A stretch of 64,000 nucleotides of DNA, from contig NZ_JASISZ010000021.1 in NCBI RefSeq assembly GCF_030063355.1, forward strand, positions 1 through 64,000, read 5' to 3'. The stretch is from Streptomyces sp. PH10-H1 (GTDB lineage Bacteria > Actinomycetota > Actinomycetes > Streptomycetales > Streptomycetaceae). Within the stretch, counting starts at the first letter, position 1; every line of letters starts with the position of its first letter. The notes under the pieces are model-generated. The model was not told where the DNA came from and did no database searches. It saw nothing but the letters and a program-made list of their open reading frames with translations. The position numbers and the translations under genes were made by a program. This document shows, in pieces, positions 30,868 to 40,154 of this stretch.

Positions 30868-33326
30868 ACGGGCAGGCCGGGTGGCGTGGGCGATACGGGC
30901 TGACAGGACGAGGCAGGCAGCACCGGGAGTTCCGCCTCCAGCAGCCGGCGCAGCAGGGCGGTCCGTTCGGCGGCGAACGCCGGGTCCGCCTGGAATCCGG
31001 AGTGGCCCAGGACCGGCTCGGGCAGCGGATGCTCCGGGGTACGGCCGTACGCGACCGGGTCCTTGAGCGGCCCGCAGTCCACCACCGGGCCCTCCGCGAC
31101 CCGCACCGCGCCGCCGATCGGGTCGGTACGGCGCCACAGATTGCGCCACGCGCTCAGCTCACGGTGCAGCGACCGTAACTGCGGCGGGCCGAAGTACGCG
31201 GGGAACCACCGGCCGTAGAGCCGCTCCAGCGGACAGCCGTAGGTGAGCAGCGCGATACGGCGCCGGGTCGCCGGGTCCAGCTGCCAGACGGCGGCCGCCG
31301 CGAGGACGCTGCCCTGGGAGTGACCCGACAGGATGATCCGGCCGCCGGTGCGGGCGGTCCAGGTGGCCATCCGCCAGGTGAGGTCGGGCACGGCCCGTTC
31401 CGCGTAACAGGGCGGGGCGAACGGGTGGGCGGCGCGCGGCCAGAACGTGCCCACGTCCCACAGGATGCCGACGGTCCGGCGCGCGGAGGCGTCCCGGTAG
31501 GCGCGCCGCCCGAGCGCCAGCAGGGCGACCACGCCCGCACCGACCAGCCATGACCCCAGCGCCTGCGCCTGCTGTGCCACGTCCGGCAGCGGCCCCGGAG
31601 TCCCCTTCGCCGCCTCCCCGGGACCGGCCCCGCCGGTCCACGCACCCACGACCGCGCCCGCGCCGAGCAGGAACGCCACCGTGCAGACCACCGCGACCAG
31701 CAGCGCGAGGGAGTCGGTCAGCCCGGCGCGTGCGATCGCCCCGGCGATCTGCCGGGTACGGGCCGGCTGCCGGCTCTCCCCCGGGTACAGCCCGGCCATC
31801 TCCTTGCCGATGGCCACCCGCTCCCGCCACAGCCGCCACGCCCCGACGGCCACCACTCCCGCCAGGACGACCAGCAGTACGGGAATGATCGACGCCTGCC
31901 ACGTCAGCAGCACCGGCGGCCCCTGCAGTGGTCCGCCGTCCTGCCCCGGCGTCGCCCCCCGGTCCAGCCAGTCCGCTATCCGCTGGCAGGCACCGCCCGA
32001 CAGCACCCCGCCCAGCGCGCACGCGAGCAGCGCCACCGCGGGCCCGCCGAGCCCGTGGAGCACCGCCCGCCCCGGGTGCCCACCGGGGGCATGGCCGTCC
32101 TCCACGTGCTCGGCGGGACCCTCCCCTTCGCCCCGGCCGGTCGGCAGCCCGTTCGTCGATGACCCGGCGGTCTGGTGCGGGACCGCCGGGGCTGCCGCGC
32201 GCGGGCTGTCGGCCGCGCGGTGCATGAGAGCCGCTGTCACGGCCAGGGCGGCGATCAGGGCGCCCTGGAGGAGGGTGAGGGCGGTGAAGGTGGCGGCGGC
32301 CGGGAGGCGGCCGGTGGAGGTCCATCCGGGGCGGTGCCAGCCGGCGTAGAGGGCGGCGGCGACCAGGGCGGCCGGGCCGCCGCCCAGCAGAAGGTGGGCG
32401 GTGTGGTGGTCCGTGGCCTCGTCCCGTTCCGTCTCGCTGCGCCCTGCGCGGCAGATCTCGGTGACCGTGGCGGCGGCGAGGACGGCGAGCAGCCCGGCGA
32501 GGGCCCAGCCGATGACGCCGAGCGCGCCCTGCCCGCGCTCGTGGTCGTAGTGGAGCGTGGGCACCAGCAGCGCCGTCGCGGCGGTGAGGGCGCCTGCGGC
32601 CGTGTGCGCGGAACGGAGCCGGGCGACCAGGCGGCGGCCGTACCAGAAGCCGGGCAGCGCGAGGGCGGGCGCGCCGGGCCGGGGCCGGTTGTCGGCGGCC
32701 GGGCGCTGCGACTCGTAGGCGTACCAGGTCCGGTGGGACAGCCACCACAGCAGTGCGGTGAGCGCGCCGGGCACCAGCGCGGAGAGGGCGAGGCGGCGGC
32801 CCGGCTCTGACCACCAGCCGCCCCCGTACGCGGCGGCGAAGCCGAGCCAGTACTTGCCCCGGACACAGCCGGCGGTGCCCGCGCACTGCCAGCCGACCAG
32901 GTCCATCGCGACCTCGCAGACGGCCGCGACCAGCGCCAGCGTCAAGGTGAGCGCGATGAGCCGCACCAGCACGTCATAGGCGCGGTTCAGACCCGCCCGG
33001 CCGGTCGGCGGCCGCATCCAGTGGGCGAGGTTGGCGACCATGAAGGGCAGCAGGAGCAGCCACATGGCCCGGCTGCCGTTGCCCGAGGTCAAATTGCACC
33101 AGGTGTACGCCTCCGGTACCGGCGCTTCCTGGTGGGCGCCGGGGTGGAGCTCGGCGTCGGCGTCCACGGTGCGGCGGTAGATCCCGGCCGTGTCGTCGCC
33201 CGCCACCCGCACGGTGCGCGGATCGCCGAGCATCCGCTCGGGCGTGGCGCCGCCGACGCCGTGAACGAGCAGTTCGAGTGCGAGTGCCCGCGTGTCCGCG
33301 GCCTCAGGTCCAGGGTGCAGGTTCAC
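30837..33326 (-). CDS. Large integral-membrane protein with C-terminal hydrolase domain
   Basis: About 829 residues from GTG 33326 (GGGGGGAC upstream). Near the N-terminus is L-L-V-H-G-V-G-G, then at least ten hydrophobic segments. The C-terminal ~220 residues contain G-H-S-Q-G-S (668-673), the nucleophile elbow of an alpha/beta hydrolase. The split of H-G-V-G-G (possible oxyanion strand) from the Ser motif by the membrane region suggests a lipase-like domain with a very large membrane insertion. Substrate unknown; lipid is a guess. Convergent and overlapping with the beta-helix/AAA gene. Confidence 0.8.
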   Translation of the reverse strand: MNLHPGPEAADTRALALELLVHGVGGATPERMLGDPRTVRVAGDDTAGIYRRTVDADAELHPGAHQEAPVPEAYTWCNLTSGNGSRAMWLLLLPFMVANLAHWMRPPTGRAGLNRAYDVLVRLIALTLTLALVAAVCEVAMDLVGWQCAGTAGCVRGKYWLGFAAAYGGGWWSEPGRRLALSALVPGALTALLWWLSHRTWYAYESQRPAADNRPRPGAPALALPGFWYGRRLVARLRSAHTAAGALTAATALLVPTLHYDHERGQGALGVIGWALAGLLAVLAAATVTEICRAGRSETERDEATDHHTAHLLLGGGPAALVAAALYAGWHRPGWTSTGRLPAAATFTALTLLQGALIAALAVTAALMHRAADSPRAAAPAVPHQTAGSSTNGLPTGRGEGEGPAEHVEDGHAPGGHPGRAVLHGLGGPAVALLACALGGVLSGGACQRIADWLDRGATPGQDGGPLQGPPVLLTWQASIIPVLLVVLAGVVAVGAWRLWRERVAIGKEMAGLYPGESRQPARTRQIAGAIARAGLTDSLALLVAVVCTVAFLLGAGAVVGAWTGGAGPGEAAKGTPGPLPDVAQQAQALGSWLVGAGVVALLALGRRAYRDASARRTVGILWDVGTFWPRAAHPFAPPCYAERAVPDLTWRMATWTARTGGRIILSGHSQGSVLAAAAVWQLDPATRRRIALLTYGCPLERLYGRWFPAYFGPPQLRSLHRELSAWRNLWRRTDPIGGAVRVAEGPVVDCGPLKDPVAYGRTPEHPLPEPVLGHSGFQADPAFAAERTALLRRLLEAELPVLPASSCQPVSPTPPGLPVQGSSGRSSG

Positions 33327-33558
33327 ATGTCCCCCCGTCGTACCGTGCTGCGTGCTGCCGTGCTGCCCTGCCGTCCCAGGATCGGGGTCCCGGCGGGCGG
33401 GCGCAGCCCTCCGTGCGGAAGGTGACCCGAAATCGTGACAAGAACGCACGGTGCGGTATCAGTCACCCGCCGCACACCCTTGGCCCTCCCGCATGGAAGG
33501 ATGACCGTGGTTCGATGGCGGTCAACGAGACGGATGAGACGATGGGAAAGGGCCTCGG

Positions 33559-34395
33559 GTGAGCGACAACCAGAATCTCCTCGCGGAGCAGCGGCGCGCC
33601 CTGATTCTCGACGAGGTCAGGCGACGCGGCGGGGTGCGGGTCAATGAACTCACCCGGAAGCTGAACGTCTCGGATATGACGGTTCGCCGCGATCTGGACG
33701 CGCTGGCCCGGCAAGGGGTCGTGGAGAAGGTGCACGGCGGCGCGGTGCCGGTGATCGAGGCGAGCAGCCATGAGCCGGGCTTCGAGGCCAAGTCGAGCCT
33801 GGAACTGGGCGCGAAGGAGGCCATCGCACGGGCCGCCGCCAGGCTGGTGACGCCGGGCAGCGCCATCGCCCTGTCGGGCGGCACGACGACGTACTCACTC
33901 GCCCACCGCCTGCTGGATGTGCCGGACCTGACCGTGGTGACCAATTCGGTGCGGGTCGCCGATGTCTTTCACACGGCGCAGCGGCGCCCGGGCGCGCAGA
34001 GCCGGGACGGCGCGGCGACGGTGGTGCTCACCGGCGGTGTGCGAACGCCGTCGGACTCCCTGGTGGGTCCGGTCGCGGACCGGGCGATCGGCTCGCTCCA
34101 TTTCGACATGCTGTTCCTGGGTGTGCACGGGATCTCGGTCGAGGCCGGACTGTCGACGCCGAACCTGGCGGAGGCGGAGACCAACCGGCAGTTCGTGCGG
34201 TCGGCCCGCCGGGTCGTGGTGATCGCCGACCACACCAAGTGGGGAACGGTGGGGCTGAGTTCGTTCGCCTCGCTAGAGGACGTGGACACGCTGGTGACGG
34301 ACGCGGGCATCCCCGAGGTGCTGCGCGCGGAGATCTCCGAGTATCTGTCGGACCTGGTCGTCGCGGGTGAGACGGGCTCCTCCGCAGACAGCTGA
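33559..34395 (+). CDS. DeoR-family transcriptional regulator
   Basis: 278 residues from GTG 33559. DeoR HTH (L-I-L-D-E-V-R-R-R-G-G-V-R-V-N-E-L ... V-S-D-M-T-V-R-R-D-L-D-A-L) then the DeoR sensor domain (I-A-L-S-G-G-T-T-T-Y ... V-V-T-N-S-V-R-V-A ... L-T-G-G ... G-I-S-V-E-A-G-L-S-T-P-N-L ... A-D-H-T-K-W). Such regulators usually repress sugar-phosphate pathways and respond to phosphorylated sugars. There is no metabolic gene directly beside it; the SRPBCC gene starts 24 bases downstream. Confidence 0.92.
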   Translation: MSDNQNLLAEQRRALILDEVRRRGGVRVNELTRKLNVSDMTVRRDLDALARQGVVEKVHGGAVPVIEASSHEPGFEAKSSLELGAKEAIARAAARLVTPGSAIALSGGTTTYSLAHRLLDVPDLTVVTNSVRVADVFHTAQRRPGAQSRDGAATVVLTGGVRTPSDSLVGPVADRAIGSLHFDMLFLGVHGISVEAGLSTPNLAEAETNRQFVRSARRVVVIADHTKWGTVGLSSFASLEDVDTLVTDAGIPEVLRAEISEYLSDLVVAGETGSSADS

Positions 34396-34419
34396 CGCGT
34401 CGTCACGTAGGGTGCGCGC

Positions 34420-34896
34420 ATGGCCCGCCGATCGCGCCCCCTGCGCCCCGTCGACACGGACTTCCTCGACACCGCGCCCGTACGCCTGGTCTTCGCCCAC
34501 GCCATCACGGCGCCGCCCGAGGCGGTGTACCGCGCCCTGGCCGAGGACACCGGGGACTGGCCGGCCTGGTTCGACGCGGTGAAGTCCGCCCGGCCGACCG
34601 AGGCGGGCCGTGACATCGCGCTCGCCGGAGGCGTCCGCTTCGAGGAGACGGTGCTGGTCGCCGACGCGCCGAGGCGCTATGTCTACCGGGCCGACACCTG
34701 CAACGCGCCCGGGCTGCGGGCCCTGCTGGAGGAGTGGCGGGTGGAGCCGGCCGCCGCCGGCAGCCTCGTCCAGTGGACCTTCGCCATGGACGGCCCCGCG
34801 CCGCTGCGGCTGATGCTGCGCGTCCTGCGTCCGGGTCTGGGCCGCGCCTTCCGCGGCGCGGTCCAGACCCTCGACAGACGGCTCGCTACGGCCTGA
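34420..34896 (+). CDS. SRPBCC-fold (START-like) protein
   Basis: 158 residues. A-H-A-I-T-A-P-P-E-A-V-Y-R-A-L-A-E-D-T-G-D-W-P-A-W-F opens the polyketide-cyclase/SRPBCC fold, which holds a hydrophobic ligand cavity. F-E-E-T-V-L-V-A-D-A-P-R-R-Y-V-Y-R and L-V-Q-W-T-F-A-M-D continue it. Ligand unknown. Likely cotranscribed with the DeoR regulator (24-bp gap). Confidence 0.88.
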   Translation: MARRSRPLRPVDTDFLDTAPVRLVFAHAITAPPEAVYRALAEDTGDWPAWFDAVKSARPTEAGRDIALAGGVRFEETVLVADAPRRYVYRADTCNAPGLRALLEEWRVEPAAAGSLVQWTFAMDGPAPLRLMLRVLRPGLGRAFRGAVQTLDRRLATA

Positions 34897-34903
34897 ACCC
34901 AGC

Positions 34904-34955
34904 CTGAACCCGAGCCCGAGTCCGGGCCCCTTCCCGGGCTCAGGCTCCGGTTCAG
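34904..34955. terminator. Bidirectional stem-loop
   Basis: CTGAACCCGAGCC pairs with GGCTCCGGTTCAG (one mismatch) and the inner part continues TCCGGG / CCCGGGCT, forming a long interrupted stem between the convergent SRPBCC and mannosidase genes. Confidence 0.65.
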
Positions 34956-34964
34956 ACCCGGGAT

Positions 34965-37900
34965 CTACGCCTCGCGCGACAGCCGCAGGGTCCTGATCTC
35001 GAAGGGGCGCAGCGCCAGTTCGACGTCGGAGCCACGGGTGGCGGCCTCACCGGTGGGACGTTCCAGCAGGTCGCACACCGTGGCCGACGCCATCGCGAAC
35101 CCCGTGGTGAGACGGGCCCTGGCCCGGCCGCCGCCGGACTCGTACAGCCGCACCACCACATCACCGCTGCCGTCGTCGGCGAGCTTCACGGCCGTCACCA
35201 CGACCGCGTCATGGTCGACGGACACCAGCGGCGCGACCGCCGTGCCGCCCGGCACCCGGCGCTCGGGCAGGTTGATCCGGTAGCCCTCGCGCACCGCGTC
35301 GCCGATCGCGGCGCCGGGCACCAGTGCGTAGCGGAAGCGGTGGGTGCCCTGGTCGGTGTGGGGGTCGGGGAAGCGCGGGGCGCGCAGCAGGGAGAGCCGG
35401 ACGGTGGTGGTGGTACCGCCGGTCAGCGAGGTCTCGGCATCCGGGCGCACGGTGCGGGTCACGTCGTAGCCGTACGTCGAGTCGTTGACGACGGCGACTC
35501 CCCAGCCGGGCTCCTCCAGATGGACGAACCGGTGGGCGCATGCCTCGAACTTCGCTGCGTCCCAGCTGGTGTTGGTGTGGGTAGCCCGGTAGAGGTGGCC
35601 GAACTGGGTCTCGGCGGCGGTCCGGTCGGCGTGCAGATCGAGCGGGAACGCGGCCTTGAGGAACTTCTCGGTCTCGTGCCAGTCCACCTCGGTGGCGATG
35701 TCCAGCCGGCGTTCTCCCGCCCGCAGGGTGAGCACCTGCTCCACCCGGGAGGACCCGAAGCCGCGGGTCACCCGGACGGCGGCCGCGGCACCGCCGACCG
35801 CGTCCAGCTCCAGAATGTCGACATCGGTGAGGTCGGTGACCGTGTTGCGGTAGAACGTGTCGACATCCCAGGCATCCCAGCGGTTGGGGAAGTCGGGGTG
35901 CAGCTGCAGGAGATTGGCGGCGGAGCCCGGCGCGATGGTCTCCCGGCCGGCCGCGGTGTCGTAGACCGAGACGACGAGTCCGCGTTGGTCGACGGCGACC
36001 CGCAGCAGCCCGTTGTCGAGCACGAAACCGCCGCCCTCGCGCGGCGCGGCCGTGACCGGAGCACCGGTGTAGGGCACCGCGACGACGGCGCCGCCCGCCG
36101 GGACGCCGGAGCGGGTGTGCGGAGCCGCGTTGAACAGCACGGAGGTGCCGGCGGCCGGGTCCCCGGCGAGCGCGGCCTGCGCGTCACCGATGATCCGCTC
36201 CAGTTCCCCGGCGACGGCCGCGTACTTCGCCTCCGCCTCACGGTGCACCCAGGCGATGGACGAGCCGGGGAGGATGTCGTGGAACTGCAGCAGCAGCACC
36301 GTCTTCCAGATCCGGTCCAGATCCTCGTACGGATAGCGGAATCCGACCCGCACGGCCGCGGTGGCCGCCCACAACTCGGCCTCCTTCAGCAGGTGTTCGC
36401 TGCGGCGGTTGCCCTGCTTGGTACGGGCCTGACTGGTGAGCGTGGCCCGGTGGAGTTCCAGGTACAGCTCCCCCACCCACACCGGGGCGTCCGGGTACTC
36501 GGCGTGGGCCTTCTCGAAGAACGCCGACGGAGTCTCGAAGACGACCCTCGCCGAGCCCTCAAGGTCCGCCAGCCGCTTGCCGTGCGCGAGCATCTCGCGG
36601 GTGGTGCCGCCACCGCCGTCGCCCCAGCCGGTCGGGGCCAGCGACCGGGTCGCGGAGCCCTTCTCCTGGAAGTTGCGGACGGCGTGGGCGACCTCCTTGC
36701 CCGACAGCTGGGCGTTGTAGGTGTCGATGGGCGGGAAGTGGGTGAAGACCCGTGTGCCGTCCAGGCCCTCCCACCAGAAGGTGTGGTGCGGGAACTTGTT
36801 GGTCTCGCTCCAGGAGATCTTCTGGGTCAGGAACCACTTGGCGCCGGCTTGCTTGACGATCTGCGGGAGCGCGGCCGAGTAGCCGAACGTGTCGGGCAGC
36901 CACACCTCTTCGGTGTCGATGCCGAACTCCTCCAGGAAGAACCGCTTGCCGTGCACGAACTGCCGTGCGAGCGCCTCGGATCCGGGCATGTTGGTGTCGG
37001 ACTCCACCCACATGCCGCCGACCGGTACGAACCGGCCTTCCGCGACGGCCTTCTTGACCCGTGCGTACACCTCGGGCCGGTGCTCCTTGATCCAGGCGTA
37101 CTGCTGCGCCTGCGACATGGCGTAGACGAACTCCGGCTCCTCCTCCAGCAGCGCCGTCATGTTGGAGATGGTGCGCGCGACCTTGCGCACGGTCTCCCGC
37201 AGTGGCCACAGCCACGCCGAGTCGATGTGCGCGTGGCCCACCGCGCTGATGCGGTGCGCGGATTGGTGGGCGGGCGCGGCGAGGACCTCCGCCAGCCGCT
37301 CGCGGGCGGCGGCCGCCGTGCCGCCGACATCCTGCAGGTCCACGGCGTCCAGCGACCGCTCCACGGCCCGCAGGATCTCCCAGCGGCGCGGTGAGTCGGT
37401 GGACAGCTCCGCCATCAGCCCGCCGAGCACCTCCAGATCCTGGACCAGCTCCCACACCGTCGGGTCGAAGACCGCGAGATCCATCCGGGCGAGCTTGTAC
37501 TGCGGCTCGTCGCCCGCGGTGTCCGTGTCGCCGAGGTCGGTGGGCAGGAAGGGGTGGTAGTCGAGCAGCACGGGGTTCGACGAGGCCTCGATGTGCAGTT
37601 CCACGCTCTCGCCGCCCGCGACGGGCGCACCGATCCGGATCCACTGGTTGCGCGGGTTGAGCCCCTTCACCGGCGAGCCGTCCGCCCGGTACACCAGGCC
37701 CTCGCACTGGAAGCCGGGCATGTTCTCGTCGAACCCGAGGTCCAGCAGCGCCTCGACGGTCCGGCCGGCCCACTCGTCCGGCACGACTCCGGTCACGGTG
37801 ATCCAGCTGGTGCCCCACGGCGGGCCCCACGGCTCGCCGGTCTCGATGGGCGTACGCGGCGCCACCAGGCCCTCGGCCACCGGGACCGGCTCGCCGGGGG

Positions 37901-38012
37901 CGTTCCAGATCCCGATGTCCAGCGGAACCGACTGCGGGTAGACGGCGGGGCGGATGCGTTCGTCGAGGACCCGCTTGAGCCGGTCCTCGGTGACGGTGCG
38001 GTTGCTGTGCAT
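34965..38012 (-). CDS. Alpha-mannosidase, GH38
   Basis: About 1015 residues from ATG 38012, the usual size. Catalytic domain motifs: G-H-A-H-I-D-S-A-W-L-W-P-L-R-E-T (zinc-binding His and Asp), and W-L-P-D-T-F-G-Y-S containing the nucleophile Asp. The helical middle (F-H-D-I-L-P-G-S-S-I) and C-terminal beta domains follow. No signal peptide, so it should hydrolyse alpha-mannosides in the cytoplasm after import. Last gene of the N-glycan operon, 14 bases after what looks like the original end of the GH85 gene. Confidence 0.94.
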   Translation of the reverse strand: MHSNRTVTEDRLKRVLDERIRPAVYPQSVPLDIGIWNAPGEPVPVAEGLVAPRTPIETGEPWGPPWGTSWITVTGVVPDEWAGRTVEALLDLGFDENMPGFQCEGLVYRADGSPVKGLNPRNQWIRIGAPVAGGESVELHIEASSNPVLLDYHPFLPTDLGDTDTAGDEPQYKLARMDLAVFDPTVWELVQDLEVLGGLMAELSTDSPRRWEILRAVERSLDAVDLQDVGGTAAAARERLAEVLAAPAHQSAHRISAVGHAHIDSAWLWPLRETVRKVARTISNMTALLEEEPEFVYAMSQAQQYAWIKEHRPEVYARVKKAVAEGRFVPVGGMWVESDTNMPGSEALARQFVHGKRFFLEEFGIDTEEVWLPDTFGYSAALPQIVKQAGAKWFLTQKISWSETNKFPHHTFWWEGLDGTRVFTHFPPIDTYNAQLSGKEVAHAVRNFQEKGSATRSLAPTGWGDGGGGTTREMLAHGKRLADLEGSARVVFETPSAFFEKAHAEYPDAPVWVGELYLELHRATLTSQARTKQGNRRSEHLLKEAELWAATAAVRVGFRYPYEDLDRIWKTVLLLQFHDILPGSSIAWVHREAEAKYAAVAGELERIIGDAQAALAGDPAAGTSVLFNAAPHTRSGVPAGGAVVAVPYTGAPVTAAPREGGGFVLDNGLLRVAVDQRGLVVSVYDTAAGRETIAPGSAANLLQLHPDFPNRWDAWDVDTFYRNTVTDLTDVDILELDAVGGAAAAVRVTRGFGSSRVEQVLTLRAGERRLDIATEVDWHETEKFLKAAFPLDLHADRTAAETQFGHLYRATHTNTSWDAAKFEACAHRFVHLEEPGWGVAVVNDSTYGYDVTRTVRPDAETSLTGGTTTTVRLSLLRAPRFPDPHTDQGTHRFRYALVPGAAIGDAVREGYRINLPERRVPGGTAVAPLVSVDHDAVVVTAVKLADDGSGDVVVRLYESGGGRARARLTTGFAMASATVCDLLERPTGEAATRGSDVELALRPFEIRTLRLSREA

Positions 38013-38143
38013 GAGGGTGGGTTTCCTTAGTTCCAGGTGAACGCGGCAGCGGACGGGTTCGAGGAGGTGAACAGCTCGCTGACGGCGCGGACTTCGAGGC
38101 GGGTGGCGGGCTCGCCCGCCGTGCGCCGCAGCGCCGGCACGTA

Positions 38144-40144
38144 CTACGCCGTACCGCACGTCCCGCCGAGGAAGCGCCGGCCGCCTCCGGGCAGCACCTG
38201 GTGCACCTCGTAGTGGCGGACCGGACCGGGCGAGCGGCCCCAGCGGATGCGCAGGGCGGCCGTGGCACCGTCCGCGGCGGGGAGCGCGCCGGTCACGGTG
38301 AGCGCGCCGGGGCGGCCGGGCGCCTTCGCGGCCGCGTCACGCACCGCGAGACCGCCGAGCCGCCAGCGGACCGCCGTGCCACCGGATCCGGTCAGCCGCA
38401 CTCCCAGGACGTGGATGACGCTGCCGCGCGGCTGCCGCAAGCGCACGGTCGCCGTGGTCCAGCCACAGCCGCCCGCCGGGAGGGCGCCGGCGGGGAGGTA
38501 GGTGAAGCGCGGCGGCTTCCCCGGCGCGCCGGGCTCGTCCAGGGCGACGGCCACGTCCACCCGGACCGGGCCGGAGCCGGGGTCGGTGCGGTGGGTCAGC
38601 TCCGCCACGGCGCCGCCGGTCAGCGGCAGCCTGGCACCGAACAGCTCGACGGTGGCCGGGGCGTCGAGCACGCCGTCCACCAGCAGGCTGCTGCCGCCGC
38701 GCCAGGCGTCGGCGAAGTCGAAGCCCGCCCGTGGGCGGGTGCCGGTGCTGCGCACCACCCAGCGGCGTCCGGGCAGCCGGTCCTGCAGCCCGAGGTGGTT
38801 CCAGGCGGTGTCCGAGACGGGTGCGCCCCGTTCGTACCAGCGCAGTCCGTGACCGGTGTTGAACGTGGTGGCGAAGGGCAGCGCGGTGAGGGTGGAGCGG
38901 TCGGCGACGGATTCGGCGGGGGCCCGCCAGTCCCCCGTGCCGCTCTGCGGCGCCGAGGGATCCAGTGACGGCCCGGTCCAGAACCGGTCGTCGCGCAGAT
39001 GGAAGTCGCCGGGTGCGCGCCGGTCCGCCGGAAGGCTGGTCCAGGTCCATTCGGGGCGGTAGAAGCCGTACGAGGTGACATGCGGCCGGCCGGCGGGGAC
39101 GATCGCGTCCCAGTCGGCCGGTGTGTCCCAGCCGCGCGACTCCACATCGATGCCCGCCCACACCTCGTAGCGGCTGCGGTCCAGCTGTCCGGCGAGGCTG
39201 CCGGAGGCGGCGAGGCCTGCCCGGCTCCAGTCGAAGTTGACGAACATCGAGTCGGCGGCGCTGAAGAACTCCTGGTTGCGGGGGTTGAGTTCGTTCTGCC
39301 AGTCGACGGCTCCGGTGTCGGTCATCGCGTCGTACCAGGTGACGCGCAGGCCGTGGCCGTGGTCGCGCAGGTACTCGACGAAGTCCCGCATGGCGGCGGC
39401 GAGCGGTGCGTCCCCGCCTCCGGTCTCGGCGTTGAGGAACCAGCCGTCGAAGCCGTAGACCCGCGCGACCCGGATCAGCTGGTCCGCGATGGGGAAGCGC
39501 CCGTCGGCGTCGCGCTGGACGAGGTCACGGGTCCAGCGCAGGTCGCCGCCGTACGCGGCCGGGGGCAGGAAGACGGTGCCGAGTACGGGGACCCCATTGC
39601 GGTGCGCGGCGTCCACCACGGGCGCGTTGGGCGCGAGGATCAGGCCCTCGCCCGAGGAGCCGCCCCAGAACACGAGCTCGTCCAGGTACGCCCAGTGCGT
39701 CAGCGCGTAGTAGTCGGCGGTGGCGGAGCCCTGGGAGGGGTTGCCCGCGGTGTGGTCGAACGCGGCCAGGCCCGAGACCCGCGCCTGGCCGGTGCGCGCG
39801 GTCGTGTTGGCGGGCGTGGGCGCGAAGCGCCCGGCGAGCGGGACACTCGATGTGTTGAACGCCAGATCGGGGTCGGTCTCGGGCGTCCAGGCCTTGAGGC
39901 TGCGCCAGGTGATGCCGTCACCGGGGGTTCCGGAGGGCAGGCTGTCGGGAAACCAGTAGGAGGCGTAGGGCTGCAGGTTCCGGGCCGCGCCGGCCGCGGC
40001 GGCCGCCCCCGGCAGGCCACCGGGTGCCAGCAGGAGGCCCACGGTGCCCGCCCCGGCGATCAGGACCCGGCGCCGTGTCGGGCCCGGGCGGTCGGACGTG
40101 AGGGGGCCGGAGGCGGAGTCGGCAGAGCTGCTGTGCTCGGTCAT
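38144..40144 (-). CDS. Endo-beta-N-acetylglucosaminidase, GH85, with early TAG stop
   Basis: 666 residues from ATG 40144 (AGGGAG upstream). A Tat signal (T-R-R-R-V-L-I-A-G then a hydrophobic stretch, cleavage near A-A-A at about 48-53) sends it out folded. The GH85 domain holds G-F-D-G-W-F-L-N-A-E, with catalytic Asn238 and Glu240 acting by substrate-assisted hydrolysis of the GlcNAc-GlcNAc core of N-glycans. Two beta-sandwich regions follow. The frame ends at TAG (38146-38144) after G-T-C-G-T-A, but continues in the same frame for 38 sense codons (Y-V-P-A-L-R-R ... F-T-W-N) to TAA at 38029-38027. TAC-to-TAG is the simplest explanation. The last beta-strands would be missing. Confidence 0.88.
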   Translation of the reverse strand: MTEHSSSADSASGPLTSDRPGPTRRRVLIAGAGTVGLLLAPGGLPGAAAAAGAARNLQPYASYWFPDSLPSGTPGDGITWRSLKAWTPETDPDLAFNTSSVPLAGRFAPTPANTTARTGQARVSGLAAFDHTAGNPSQGSATADYYALTHWAYLDELVFWGGSSGEGLILAPNAPVVDAAHRNGVPVLGTVFLPPAAYGGDLRWTRDLVQRDADGRFPIADQLIRVARVYGFDGWFLNAETGGGDAPLAAAMRDFVEYLRDHGHGLRVTWYDAMTDTGAVDWQNELNPRNQEFFSAADSMFVNFDWSRAGLAASGSLAGQLDRSRYEVWAGIDVESRGWDTPADWDAIVPAGRPHVTSYGFYRPEWTWTSLPADRRAPGDFHLRDDRFWTGPSLDPSAPQSGTGDWRAPAESVADRSTLTALPFATTFNTGHGLRWYERGAPVSDTAWNHLGLQDRLPGRRWVVRSTGTRPRAGFDFADAWRGGSSLLVDGVLDAPATVELFGARLPLTGGAVAELTHRTDPGSGPVRVDVAVALDEPGAPGKPPRFTYLPAGALPAGGCGWTTATVRLRQPRGSVIHVLGVRLTGSGGTAVRWRLGGLAVRDAAAKAPGRPGALTVTGALPAADGATAALRIRWGRSPGPVRHYEVHQVLPGGGRRFLGGTCGTA

Positions 40145-40154
40145 CGTGCGCTCC

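Noticed and set aside
35211-37394. 727-codon plus-strand frame
   Set aside because: Shadow of the GH38 mannosidase on the opposite strand.
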